Notes under the pieces: model-generated
The model's database searches: none
What the model was told of the DNA's origin: nothing
The model's input: only the letters and a program-made list of their open reading frames with translations
Program-made: the position numbers and the translations under genes
NCBI GenBank assembly: GCA_902591695.1
Contig: CACJBQ010000001.1
Span: 44,129-108,128 of the forward strand
Direction of reading: 5' to 3'
DNA from: an uncultured Pelagibacteraceae bacterium
Lineage (GTDB): Bacteria; Pseudomonadota; Alphaproteobacteria; Pelagibacterales; Pelagibacteraceae
Length of the DNA stretch: 64,000 bases
Shown here: one piece after another, positions 8,557 through 17,252 of the stretch
Layout: every line of letters starts with the position of its first letter
How positions within the stretch are numbered: the stretch's first letter is position 1

Positions 8557-9633
8557 ATGATTAAACATCAAATCAAATCTTATCTTGAAAATACTAAACA
8601 AGTATTTTCAATTAAATTTATTTCTGTTCTGATAATTTCTTTTCCTAGCGCAATTATTGCGGACTATTTTAATATTCCTCTTGCTTGGTTTTTGGGTCCA
8701 ATGATTATCACATCAATTGCTGCTTTATCAGGTCTTAAAATTACTATGCCAAAAATTGTATTAAGTTTTATCTTGATAATTTTGGGTTTGCATATTGGAA
8801 ATTACATTGATCAAAATCTATTTAATCAAATGCTTGATTGGATTTGGACTTCATTAATTATGTTAATCTACATAATAATTTGTATTTTAGTTGTAGCTAA
8901 ATATCTCCAAAAATTTGCAAGTTATGGAGAAAAAGCCTCAATATTTTCAGCAGCACCTGGTGCGCTGGGTCCTTTAATGATTTTAGCAGAAAATGAAAGA
9001 ACAGATTTATCTCAAGTTGCAACTTCTCACTTAATTAGATTAATAATCATAATAACTGTCATTCCATTTATTATAGTTAATAATACTGACAACAGTGTTT
9101 TGTTAAATGATGACTTCAATTATTTAGATCAAAATCATTTCAATTTAATTTTACTTATTTTTGCTGCTTTGTTTTTTATATTTGTTTTTGATAAAATTAG
9201 AATACCTGCAGCTTTACTATCTGGAACATTATTTGCGAGTGGTTTGTTACAAATTACAGATATAGCCTCATATAAATTACCAGATGAAACGGTAAATTTT
9301 TGTTTGCTAATTCTTGGTTCTTCGGTTGGTTGTAGATTTGCTGAAAAAACTGTTAAAGAGATAGCTAATAATTCTCTGCATAGTATTGTGGCTACTACTA
9401 TTTTGGTAGTATTAGGTTTGGTTGCAGCCTATGTTGCAACATTCTTTGTTGAGACAAATATTTTAACTCTAATATTATCTTATAGTCCTGGTGGAATTTA
9501 TGAGGTGGCAGTTATAGCAATTGCTTTTGATCTAGACCCAGATTTTGTTGCTTTTCACCATATAATAAGATTACTTTTTATACTTTTCACAGTTCCTGTA
9601 TTTTTAAGAGTATTAGAAAAAATTAAGAAATAA
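8557..9633 (+). CDS. AbrB-family (PF05145) integral membrane protein, putative transporter or regulator
   Basis: 358 residues, about ten hydrophobic helices in two homologous halves: PLAWFLGPMIITSIAALSGL (about residues 44-63) and IPAALLSGTLFASGLLQIT (about 214-232). This is the AbrB duplication family, sometimes named ammonia monooxygenase or transcriptional regulator but actually membrane-embedded. The C-terminal ILSYSPGGIYEVAVIAIAFD motif is diagnostic. Function unknown. It is divergent from tctCBA. The last 11 bases overlap the convergent GT9 gene. Confidence 0.8.
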   Translation: MIKHQIKSYLENTKQVFSIKFISVLIISFPSAIIADYFNIPLAWFLGPMIITSIAALSGLKITMPKIVLSFILIILGLHIGNYIDQNLFNQMLDWIWTSLIMLIYIIICILVVAKYLQKFASYGEKASIFSAAPGALGPLMILAENERTDLSQVATSHLIRLIIIITVIPFIIVNNTDNSVLLNDDFNYLDQNHFNLILLIFAALFFIFVFDKIRIPAALLSGTLFASGLLQITDIASYKLPDETVNFCLLILGSSVGCRFAEKTVKEIANNSLHSIVATTILVVLGLVAAYVATFFVETNILTLILSYSPGGIYEVAVIAIAFDLDPDFVAFHHIIRLLFILFTVPVFLRVLEKIKK

Positions 9634-10564
9634 TTTCAGAAAGTCTTTCAAAAACTTTTTCTGCTGAGAGTTTAGATAATTCAGGAGCTTGTATTGCTTT
9701 AAAATTTTCCCTTTCGATACTTACTTTAAAAGGAGTTGTATGAGATCCAAATAAAGCGATTCCTTTTGAACCTAAATGTGCTGTCATATGCGCTGGTCCA
9801 GTATCATTTGCAACAACAAATGAACTATCTTTAATCAATGTTGCTAACTGTGAAATATCTAAAGCTTTGCCATTATCCAAAACACAAAGTGCATTAATAT
9901 TTGATGCTTCTTTAATTTCATTTGGTCCAGGTGCAATTACTACTTTAAATTTGTTATCTGATTTTTCGTTAATCATTGCAATTAACTCATTATAATAAGG
10001 CCATTTCTTTGAAGTTAAATGAGGAGAGCAAAAAGGAAAAATAAGAATATATTTATCTAATTTATGGTGATTTTTTATTTGAGATATGTCTGTTGTGCTC
10101 CATGAAAAATCAGGTTTCAAAGTATGATTTGTATTTATGCCTGAACTTTTTAATTGATAATCAAATCTAGACAAAACAGAGTCTTTATCAAAATCTTGTT
10201 TTGTAGTTCCTTCAGGTAATGTTGTATCAGTAGATGACCAAGTATCTTTCGTTGCTTTTGGAAATAAAATTTTTTTATAAAAAGCTGTTCTACTTGAGTT
10301 CTGGAGATCATAAACTTTAGAGAAATTATATTTTTTTATATTTTTCATTAATGAATATAAATAAATCAGGTTTAGTCTTGATAATCGCTTATCCAAAATA
10401 ACATCAGAAATATGTGGATTTTTTTTAAATAAATCAAAGTATGGTTTAGTTGTGAGCAAATAAATTTCATCTCCTTCATGATTCTCAGAAATATCTTGAA
10501 TTGCACCACAAGCTTGAGCTATATCACCCAAAGATCCATGTTTAATGATTAAAATATTAGACAT
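9623..10564 (-). CDS. Glycosyltransferase family 9 (heptosyltransferase-like)
   Basis: 313 residues. The N terminus NILIIKHGSLGDIAQACGAI and the C-terminal FVVANDTGPAHMTAHLGSKG motif are the two hallmarks of GT9 ADP-heptose transferases. It probably adds a heptose or related sugar to the lipopolysaccharide core, although SAR11-type cells may use other glycans. Cytoplasmic face of the inner membrane. Divergent from the 129-residue gene at 10597. Confidence 0.85.
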   Translation of the reverse strand: MSNILIIKHGSLGDIAQACGAIQDISENHEGDEIYLLTTKPYFDLFKKNPHISDVILDKRLSRLNLIYLYSLMKNIKKYNFSKVYDLQNSSRTAFYKKILFPKATKDTWSSTDTTLPEGTTKQDFDKDSVLSRFDYQLKSSGINTNHTLKPDFSWSTTDISQIKNHHKLDKYILIFPFCSPHLTSKKWPYYNELIAMINEKSDNKFKVVIAPGPNEIKEASNINALCVLDNGKALDISQLATLIKDSSFVVANDTGPAHMTAHLGSKGIALFGSHTTPFKVSIERENFKAIQAPELSKLSAEKVFERLSEIIS

Positions 10565-10596
10565 ATTTTTAACAATTTAACATAGTATAAAATTTA

Positions 10597-10986
10597 ATGA
10601 ATAAAATTATAGTAGAAGTATCGGTAGGTGAGCTTTTAGACAAGATTTCAATCTTAGAAATTAAAAAAGAAAAAATTAAAGACCCTGAAAAACTAAAATT
10701 CATATCGAATGAACATTCGATTCTTAAAAATCAATTAGAAAAAAATGTTAAATCTGACGATAAACTAAATAAATTATTTCAAGATTTAAAAGAAATTAAT
10801 GCCAAGTTGTGGGTAATAGAAGACGATAAAAGAGATTGTGAAAAAAATAAGGACTTTGGTGATAAATTTATAAAATTATCTAGAGATGTTCATTTTTTAA
10901 ATGATGATCGAGCAAAAATTAAATTGGAAATGAATAATCACACTGGTTCAAGCATTAAAGAAATTAAAGAATATACTAGCTACTAA
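10597..10986 (+). CDS. Small coiled-coil protein, resembles DUF6165
   Basis: 129 residues, highly charged, predicted largely helical. It opens with IIVEVSVGELLDKISILEIK, which I associate with the DUF6165 family often found beside glycosyltransferases. No membrane segment or signal peptide. Its divergent position from a GT9 gene fits a link with surface polysaccharide. The last 11 bases overlap the convergent PhyH gene. Function unknown. Confidence 0.6.
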   Translation: MNKIIVEVSVGELLDKISILEIKKEKIKDPEKLKFISNEHSILKNQLEKNVKSDDKLNKLFQDLKEINAKLWVIEDDKRDCEKNKDFGDKFIKLSRDVHFLNDDRAKIKLEMNNHTGSSIKEIKEYTSY

Positions 10987-11764
10987 AAACTTTAGGAAAC
11001 CAATCATCTCTCATCAAATCTCCTGTTTTTAAATTAATTCCATCAAATGGAGGTGAAGTTGGCCCTCCTCTATTAATATATTTTACATCATCTCCTATAA
11101 ATCTCATCGAAAATGCTCTTCGTGATTTAGAAGAATTGTTTCCTGTTGAACCATGTACAGTTTTAAAGTTAAACAAAACAGCATCACCCAAACTTAATTC
11201 TGGAATTAAAATATTTTCCTCAAATTCTTCTTCTGAAGGTAAATCCATAAATGAACTTTCATCTTTATACCAAGATTGGTTATTGGACCATTTTGTCGGT
11301 CTAATTAGCTTTGACCATTTGTGAGATCCTAAAATTAATTTCAGATTATTTTTTTGATCAACCTCATCTAATGGAATCCAAAAACTTCCGGTATCATTAC
11401 CATCAACGCAGTAATATGGCATATCTTGATGCCATGGTGTTTCTTTACTGGTACCTGGATCCTTTATAAAAATATGATCATGAAAAATTTGGGTAGATTT
11501 AGAATTAGTTGCTTCTGCAACTATTTGAGCTCCAGGTGAATTATATAAACAATCCTTAAATTCTTCTATTCTTTCCCAATTACAATAATCTTCAAAAAAT
11601 CTTCCATTTTCATCAGTTACATTTTCTCTCCCGTGCTTACTTGGATTATCTAAAACTTTTTGAAATCCTTTTCTAAGAGGCTCAATCCAATCTTTAAATA
11701 CATCCTTAATTATTATTACACCATCATTTTGATAATCATTAATTTGTTTCTCTGATAAAAACAT
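10976..11764 (-). CDS. Phytanoyl-CoA dioxygenase (PhyH) family Fe(II)/2-oxoglutarate oxygenase
   Basis: 262 residues. The iron triad is visible: HQD in KETPWHQDMPYY (about residues 117-119) and the distal His in FKTVHGSTGN (about residue 204), followed by an Arg in SKSRRAFSMRF that would bind 2-oxoglutarate. The layout is close to EctD-like hydroxylases of small molecules. It lies 2 bases downstream of the amino-acid ABC permeases on the same strand, which suggests it hydroxylates the imported compound or a product of it. The actual substrate is not deducible. Confidence 0.83.
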   Translation of the reverse strand: MFLSEKQINDYQNDGVIIIKDVFKDWIEPLRKGFQKVLDNPSKHGRENVTDENGRFFEDYCNWERIEEFKDCLYNSPGAQIVAEATNSKSTQIFHDHIFIKDPGTSKETPWHQDMPYYCVDGNDTGSFWIPLDEVDQKNNLKLILGSHKWSKLIRPTKWSNNQSWYKDESSFMDLPSEEEFEENILIPELSLGDAVLFNFKTVHGSTGNNSSKSRRAFSMRFIGDDVKYINRGGPTSPPFDGINLKTGDLMRDDWFPKVFSS

Positions 11765-11766
11765 AT

Positions 11767-12444
11767 TTATTGTTGAAAGCTGTACTTTTTCTCTAAATAT
11801 TTAATCACATTATGAATGATAAAAGTCATGAACAAATAAATTCCACCAGCAACAATAAACACTTCGATTGGTTTAAAAGTTGTTGAAATTATATATTTAG
11901 CAACACCTGTTAAATCCATCAAGGTTACTGTGCTTGCTAAAGAAGTTCCTTTCATCATCAATATTATTTCATTTCCGTAAGCAGGGAGTGATTGTCGAAT
12001 AGCAATTGGAATTTGAATTTTATAAAAGATTATTTTGTTTGAAATACCTAAGCTCTTTCCAGCTTCAATAATACCTGGTTTTATTGTTTGAAATGCTGAT
12101 CTTAAAATTTCTGAGGTATATGCGCCAGTATTTAAAGTAAATGCTATTATTGCGCACCAATAAGGTTCTTTTAAAATTACCCATAGAAATGTTGTTCTTA
12201 AATATTCGATTTGTCCTAATCCAAAATAAATTATGAAAATCTGGACCAATAATGGTGTGCCTCTAAATATGTATGAATAGCCATAAGCAAATTTACTAAT
12301 AAATATATTTTTATTTAATCTTAAAATTGCAAAGAAAAGACCTAGGAATAATCCAAAAAATAATGATGCAGATAATAATTTTAAAGTAACTATTGTTGCT
12401 CCAAGAAGTTTAGGGAAACTAGTTATCATTAAATCTAAATCCAT
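11767..12444 (-). CDS. Polar amino-acid ABC transporter permease (HisM/ArtM type)
   Basis: 225 residues, about five helices. It starts ITSFPKLLGATIVTLKLLSA, typical of the His/Glu/Gln/Arg permease family, and carries the EAA loop EAGKSLGISNKIIFYKIQIP that contacts the ATPase. The start codon touches the stop of the other permease at base 12444. Forms a heterodimer with that protein. Confidence 0.88.
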   Translation of the reverse strand: MDLDLMITSFPKLLGATIVTLKLLSASLFFGLFLGLFFAILRLNKNIFISKFAYGYSYIFRGTPLLVQIFIIYFGLGQIEYLRTTFLWVILKEPYWCAIIAFTLNTGAYTSEILRSAFQTIKPGIIEAGKSLGISNKIIFYKIQIPIAIRQSLPAYGNEIILMMKGTSLASTVTLMDLTGVAKYIISTTFKPIEVFIVAGGIYLFMTFIIHNVIKYLEKKYSFQQ

Positions 12445-13136
12445 TAGTACCCCCTGCTATACTTAACTTCTAATTTGTTAATTAATTTCATACTTACGTA
12501 AGTAAGCAAAAGATATAAAACTGCTGCAAATGAATAGAAGAATAATGGATCTCTAGTAGATCCTGCAGCAATATAAGATTGTCTCATTATTTCAACTAAA
12601 CCTGTAACTGAGATAAGAGAGGTATCTTTTAAAGTTATTTGCCAAACATTACTTAAATTTGGAATAGCTAATCTTAACATCTGAGGTAATATTATTTTAT
12701 AAAATTGCCCAAACTTATTAATTCCAAGTACCTTTGCAGCTTCAAATTGACCTTTGTCTATTGATTGTATTGCTCCCCGAAATACTTCTGTTGAATAAGC
12801 TCCAGAAATAATACCAATAGCCATTGAACCAGTAATAAAGGCGTTAATCTCTATATATTCGTAATAACCAAAAATTGAAGCTACATACATGATTGCTCCA
12901 CTTCCACCAAAAAAGAAAAGATATATGACCAGTAGCTCAGGTACTCCACGGATTACTGTTGTATAAAAATTACCAACTAAATTTAAAGTTTTATATTTTG
13001 AAAGTTTTAAAGGTGTAAAAATTAATGCAAAAAAGAAACCGACCAACATTGCTGTGATCGACACAGCAATTGTCATTAAGGTTGCGTAAAATAATTCATC
13101 ACCCCAACCTGTTTTACCAAATGCGAGAAGTTCCAT
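12444..13136 (-). CDS. Polar amino-acid ABC transporter permease (HisQ/ArtQ type)
   Basis: 230 residues, about five helices. The EAA loop is EAAKVLGINKFGQFYKIILP and the N-terminal region has the ATLMTIAVSITAMLVGFFFA helix of the family. The start follows a perfect 11-bp hairpin (13143-13167) by only 6 bases, so its ribosome site would be inside the stem. It couples to the binding protein gene upstream and to the second permease downstream. Confidence 0.88.
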   Translation of the reverse strand: MELLAFGKTGWGDELFYATLMTIAVSITAMLVGFFFALIFTPLKLSKYKTLNLVGNFYTTVIRGVPELLVIYLFFFGGSGAIMYVASIFGYYEYIEINAFITGSMAIGIISGAYSTEVFRGAIQSIDKGQFEAAKVLGINKFGQFYKIILPQMLRLAIPNLSNVWQITLKDTSLISVTGLVEIMRQSYIAAGSTRDPLFFYSFAAVLYLLLTYVSMKLINKLEVKYSRGY

Positions 13137-13142
13137 ATAGAT

Positions 13143-13167
13143 TGGCGACTATATATTATAGTCGCCA
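13143..13167 (-). promoter_or_regulatory. Hairpin between binding-protein and permease genes of the amino-acid ABC operon
   Basis: Perfect 11-bp inverted repeat TGGCGACTATA / TATAGTCGCCA with a 3-base loop, starting 13 bases after the binding-protein stop and ending 6 bases before the permease start on the minus strand. There is no T-run after it, so it is not a classical terminator. It more likely protects the upstream mRNA and masks the permease ribosome site, giving more binding protein than permease. Confidence 0.7.
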
Positions 13168-13180
13168 GATCTGAAATGAA

Positions 13181-14032
13181 TTACATAGAAGCGTCGAAAC
13201 CAAAGTGCTTAATAGCAAGTTTGCTAATAATTCCTTGTTTTCTAGCTTTGTTAATTGCTTTATTAAAGTCTTTTAAGATTTTGGCATCTCTTTTTCCAAT
13301 AGCACTATCGCTAGCTTGTCTAATACCAACGCCTACACCATTACCAAATGCACCACCTGAAAAAGTTGGTCCAACTAATACTACTGGTTTACCAGATTTG
13401 TCTGCATAATCAGTAAATGCTACTGCTGCTGCCAAAGCAACATCACATCTTCCAGATGTTAAATCTAGATTAACTTCATCTTGAGTTTTATAAGTTCTTA
13501 CATTCACACTTCCTACATCACCTGACTCTAAAAAGTTTTGGTGAATTGTACCAGTTTGAGTACAAACAGTTTTGCCAGCAAGTGCTCCAGTTAATGTTTT
13601 AAGGGCTTTCTTAACATCAGATCCACCTAATGATAAATTAATACCTTCTGGTGTATCCATTCCTTCTAAACTTGAACCTTTCATTACTGCAAGAGAAGCT
13701 ACTTCGTCAGCATAACCTTGTGAAAAAGTAATTGTCTTTTGTCTTTCAGCAGTAATTGACATTCCAGCCATTATTGCATCAAACTTTCTCATTACTAGAG
13801 CTGGTATCATACCGTCCCAATCTTGTTCAACGATCGTACACTCATACTTCATAATTGCACAAAGTTCTTGAGCAAGCTCTACCTCAAAACCAATAAGATT
13901 TCCTGAAGCATCCTTTGAATTCCATGGAGGGTAAGCGCCTTCAGTTCCAATTTTTATTTTTTCAGCAGAAACATTTCCAATGATAAATAAAGAAGCAAGA
14001 ACTGTTAAAATAGTTTTTTTGAATATATTCAT
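13181..14032 (-). CDS. Amino-acid ABC transporter periplasmic binding protein (HisJ/ArgT family)
   Basis: 283 residues with a signal peptide ending near INGNVSA-type VSA at residue 23. Mature start KIKIGTEGAYPPWNSKDASG is the classic cluster-3 binding protein motif (GTEGAYPPWN), followed by GFEVELAQELC and DWDGMIPALVMRKFD. It binds a polar amino acid, possibly a basic one or an opine. First gene of an operon with two permeases and a PhyH oxygenase. No ATPase gene is adjacent or within the operon. Confidence 0.9.
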   Translation of the reverse strand: MNIFKKTILTVLASLFIIGNVSAEKIKIGTEGAYPPWNSKDASGNLIGFEVELAQELCAIMKYECTIVEQDWDGMIPALVMRKFDAIMAGMSITAERQKTITFSQGYADEVASLAVMKGSSLEGMDTPEGINLSLGGSDVKKALKTLTGALAGKTVCTQTGTIHQNFLESGDVGSVNVRTYKTQDEVNLDLTSGRCDVALAAAVAFTDYADKSGKPVVLVGPTFSGGAFGNGVGVGIRQASDSAIGKRDAKILKDFNKAINKARKQGIISKLAIKHFGFDASM

Positions 14033-14091
14033 TATTTTCTCCTTTAATTAAGAAGAATTATTTCACAGTTTTAAATAAGAAAAAAGAAAAA

Positions 14092-15132
14092 TTAATGATT
14101 AATTGATGAAGAAAAATTCCAAGAGCAATCAAAACTAGGTATGTAAACTCTTGATAATTTTGCATTTCCAAAATTTTGATTAAAAACATTCTGCCAATTT
14201 TCAACCTGTTGTGGTTTTTTGTCTTGGCTTCCCACTTGCGCAGTAATAACTCCTTTAGGTTTCAATATTCTCACTAATGAATCCATATTTTTAGAAGCTA
14301 AGTCTATACAAAATTGATCATCGTTAAGATCAACAAAAATATGGTCATAAGTGTCATCATCTACTGATTTAATGCTTTCAAATGCATCGCCCCATACACA
14401 TTTAACAGAATTTTTTTCTGTTGCCTTCTTACTAATATCTCCGAGATGCTTATTACAAACATCAACTACTTCTGGATCCAGTTCGTACCAATCAATAAAA
14501 TTAAATTTTTTAGAAATACATTCTCTTGCTACACCACCGTCACCGCCTCCAATAATTGCAGCTCTTTCATTATCTTCATTTAAATCTAAACCAGAACCTA
14601 CAAAGGTTGAGCTATATAAATGCTCGTCAGTTGACGCGACTTGTATTTCACCATCTATAAATAAAGATTTTCCAAACTGTTCTAAATCTAAAATTTCTAT
14701 GTGTTGACCTACTTTAGATTTAAAATCTTCTAAAACATCATTTACTACGTAAGATTTTTGTAAACCTGGTGAGCTATAAATATCATGATAAAGAGATTTT
14801 GTGTCTCTATTAAATTCTTTTTTAACTATTCTTTTGTGTTCAAACTCCTTCTTAATAATGTCTATTGCAACAGAGGGATTTATTTTTCCACAAGTAAAGA
14901 AATCAAAACTAATAATTCCTTTTTCTGGAAAAGTATGAAAACTAATGTGGCTTTCAGCCAACAAAGCAAGAATGGTAAAACCTTGAGGTTCAAATTTATA
15001 TTTTGATATATTTAAGATTGTTACTTTTGCAGCTTTTGCAATATCGTGAATTACTTTTTCAAATACTGATGGATCATACTCTTTAGTAGTTCCAATTATG
15101 TCTAGGGTTATATGTTCACCAACTTTTGTCAT
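14092..15132 (-). CDS. speD-speE: Fused S-adenosylmethionine decarboxylase / spermidine synthase
   Basis: 346 residues. Residues 1-115 are a prokaryotic SpeD: the self-cleaving Glu60-Ser61 lies in LLAESHISFHTFPEKG, where the serine becomes the pyruvoyl group and His66 and Cys81 match the processing residues. Residues 120-346 form a spermidine-synthase domain with the decarboxylated-AdoMet site GGGDGG (195-200). The usual DxxDP catalytic segment reads VDLNDDQ (267-273), a divergence. The product pair would be polyamine plus methylthioadenosine. A fusion would be cut between 60 and 61, leaving SpeE on the alpha chain. Divergent from the aldolase fusion gene 85 bases away. Confidence 0.87.
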   Translation of the reverse strand: MTKVGEHITLDIIGTTKEYDPSVFEKVIHDIAKAAKVTILNISKYKFEPQGFTILALLAESHISFHTFPEKGIISFDFFTCGKINPSVAIDIIKKEFEHKRIVKKEFNRDTKSLYHDIYSSPGLQKSYVVNDVLEDFKSKVGQHIEILDLEQFGKSLFIDGEIQVASTDEHLYSSTFVGSGLDLNEDNERAAIIGGGDGGVARECISKKFNFIDWYELDPEVVDVCNKHLGDISKKATEKNSVKCVWGDAFESIKSVDDDTYDHIFVDLNDDQFCIDLASKNMDSLVRILKPKGVITAQVGSQDKKPQQVENWQNVFNQNFGNAKLSRVYIPSFDCSWNFSSSINH

Positions 15133-15217
15133 AATATGCTTGATGAAACCTTAGTAATCAAATTTTTTGCTTCTTTCAAACAAAAAACTATTATAATACT
15201 TCGCTGAGGTTGTAACT

Positions 15218-17251
15218 GTGAAAAACAATTGGTCAAATTTAGAAGCAAAAAAATACATCAAAAAGTATACAAAACTTGGTCATTCAAAAGATATGGCTTT
15301 AAGAGTTTATACAACCAGATTATTAGGAAGAAATAGTGAGCTTGTTCTACATGGAGGTGGAAATACTTCTGTAAAAACATCAATTAAAGATATTGATGGC
15401 AAAAATTACGAGGTGCTCTGTGTTAAAGGTAGTGGTTGGGACATGGCTGAAATAGAGCCAGCTGGTTTACCTGCTGTAAAATTGAATCCACTTTTAGCTC
15501 TTAAAAATAAAAAATATTTAAGTGATGAAGATATGGTTGCATATCAAAAAAGAAACTTAATCGATATTAAGTCACCTAATCCATCTGTAGAAACTTTTTT
15601 ACATGCCTTTTTACCTTTCAAATTTGTTGATCACACCCATTCTGATGCAATTATGGATGTAACAAATAGGCCAAATGGTAAAGATCTTTGTAAAAGAATT
15701 TTTGGACCCAAAGTTAGTATAGTACCTTACGTAATGCCTGGATTTGGTTTGGCTCAAAAAATTAATGAAGTATATAAGAAAAATCCAAATATTAATTGCT
15801 TAATACTTTTAAACCATGGAATATTTACTTTTGATAATGATGCTAAAAGATCTTATGACTTAATGATCAAATATGTTTCAATTGCAGAAAAAACTTTAAG
15901 AAAATTAAAAAGAAAAAAAATAAAACAAATCAAAAATTTTAGTACTAAGTTTAAACCTCATGAAATTGCACCAATTTTAAGAGGTCTATTAACTGAAAAT
16001 AAAGATCAAAAATTTATACTAAATTTTAGGTCAAACAAAACTTTAGATTATTTTATAAATGGTGAAGAGGTTAAAAGATATTCTAGTATTGGAACTGCAA
16101 CTCCTGACCATGTTATTAGAGTCAAGCCTTTTCCATTATTAATTACACCAAAACAAAATTCAACTATTGAAGATTTCAAAAAAATAGCTGAGAAAAGTTT
16201 CAAAGATTATAGAAAAAAATATGTAAAATATTTCAACACAAACAAAAAAAAAGTTAAAGGTAAAAAAACAATGTTAGATACATCACCTAGGGTAATCCTG
16301 GTACAAAACGTAGGTTTATTTAGTGTAGGTGATAGTCTTAATGCTTCCAAAATAGCTGGAGATTTGACAGAAACTAATGCAAGAGTAATTTCATCAGTAG
16401 AGGAAACTACAAAGTATAAATTCATACCTGAAAAAGATTTGTTTGATGTTGAATATTGGTCTCTAGAACAAGCTAAAATAAAAAAAACTAAAAAAATTCT
16501 CCAAGGAAATGTTGTTGTAATAACTGGTGGATTTGGTGCGATTGGTTCAGCCACTTACAAGCTATTTAAAAGTTATGGTGCAGAAATTGTATTACTTGAT
16601 TACGATTCTAAAAAAGTTAAAGAAATGCAAAGTAAAATTAAAGATTTATGTTTGCACTGTGATGTAACAAACAAAAATAGTGTAAAAAATGCTTTTAAAA
16701 AGATTTGTGAACAATTTGGTGGTATAGATATTTTAATATCAAATGCTGGGACAGCAGTTGGTGGATCAATTGCTGAAGTGAATGATGATATCTTAAGACA
16801 AAGCTTTGAAGATAATTTTTTCTCTCATCAAAATTGTGCTTCAGAAACTATTAAAATAATGAAAAAACAAAATATTCAAGGATGCTTGTTGTTTAATATT
16901 TCGAAACAATCAGTTAATCCTGGAAAAAACTTTGGTCCTTATGGTCTCCCAAAAACAGCTTTATTAAGTTTATGTAAGCAATATGCCGTTGATTATGGAT
17001 CACTTGGCATTAGATCAAATGGAGTTAATGCTGATAGAATTAGGAGTGGTCTTTTAAATGATGGAATGATTAAATCTCGAGCTAAGGCCAGAGAAGTTTC
17101 AACTGATGAATATATGAGAGGAAACTTGCTTTTAAACGAAGTAAAAGCAGAAGATGTTGCAAAAGCTTTTTTTCATCTAGCTGTATCCAAAAAAACAACC
17201 GGAGCAGTATTAACTGTTGATGGTGGAAATATAGCTGCTTCCCTAAGATAA
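15218..17251 (+). CDS. Bifunctional class II aldolase / short-chain dehydrogenase
   Basis: 677 residues from a GTG start. Residues 1-400 are a class II (fuculose-phosphate type) aldolase: HGGGNTSVK at 45-53, catalytic Glu125 in PSVETFLHA, zinc ligands His139 and His141 (HTH), and His200 in LLNHGIF. Residues about 430-677 are an SDR with TGGFGAIG (about 436-443), SNAG, Ser562, Tyr575 and Lys579 (YGLPK). Best-known relatives are rhamnulose-phosphate aldolase/dehydrogenases, but no rhamnose genes are near. It sits between speDE and mtnA-mtnP, so I infer it may cleave 5-methylthioribulose-1-phosphate to dihydroxyacetone phosphate and a methylthio-aldehyde that the SDR reduces or oxidises. Confidence 0.82.
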   Translation: MKNNWSNLEAKKYIKKYTKLGHSKDMALRVYTTRLLGRNSELVLHGGGNTSVKTSIKDIDGKNYEVLCVKGSGWDMAEIEPAGLPAVKLNPLLALKNKKYLSDEDMVAYQKRNLIDIKSPNPSVETFLHAFLPFKFVDHTHSDAIMDVTNRPNGKDLCKRIFGPKVSIVPYVMPGFGLAQKINEVYKKNPNINCLILLNHGIFTFDNDAKRSYDLMIKYVSIAEKTLRKLKRKKIKQIKNFSTKFKPHEIAPILRGLLTENKDQKFILNFRSNKTLDYFINGEEVKRYSSIGTATPDHVIRVKPFPLLITPKQNSTIEDFKKIAEKSFKDYRKKYVKYFNTNKKKVKGKKTMLDTSPRVILVQNVGLFSVGDSLNASKIAGDLTETNARVISSVEETTKYKFIPEKDLFDVEYWSLEQAKIKKTKKILQGNVVVITGGFGAIGSATYKLFKSYGAEIVLLDYDSKKVKEMQSKIKDLCLHCDVTNKNSVKNAFKKICEQFGGIDILISNAGTAVGGSIAEVNDDILRQSFEDNFFSHQNCASETIKIMKKQNIQGCLLFNISKQSVNPGKNFGPYGLPKTALLSLCKQYAVDYGSLGIRSNGVNADRIRSGLLNDGMIKSRAKAREVSTDEYMRGNLLLNEVKAEDVAKAFFHLAVSKKTTGAVLTVDGGNIAASLR

Positions 17252-17252
17252 T

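Noticed and set aside
8557-9633. AbrB transcription factor
   Set aside because: The protein has about ten membrane helices and the AbrB duplication motif; it has no SpoVT-AbrB DNA-binding domain.
13176-13409. Plus-strand frame opposite the binding-protein gene
   Set aside because: It is the antisense shadow of a well-supported gene, with low-complexity proline-rich translation.
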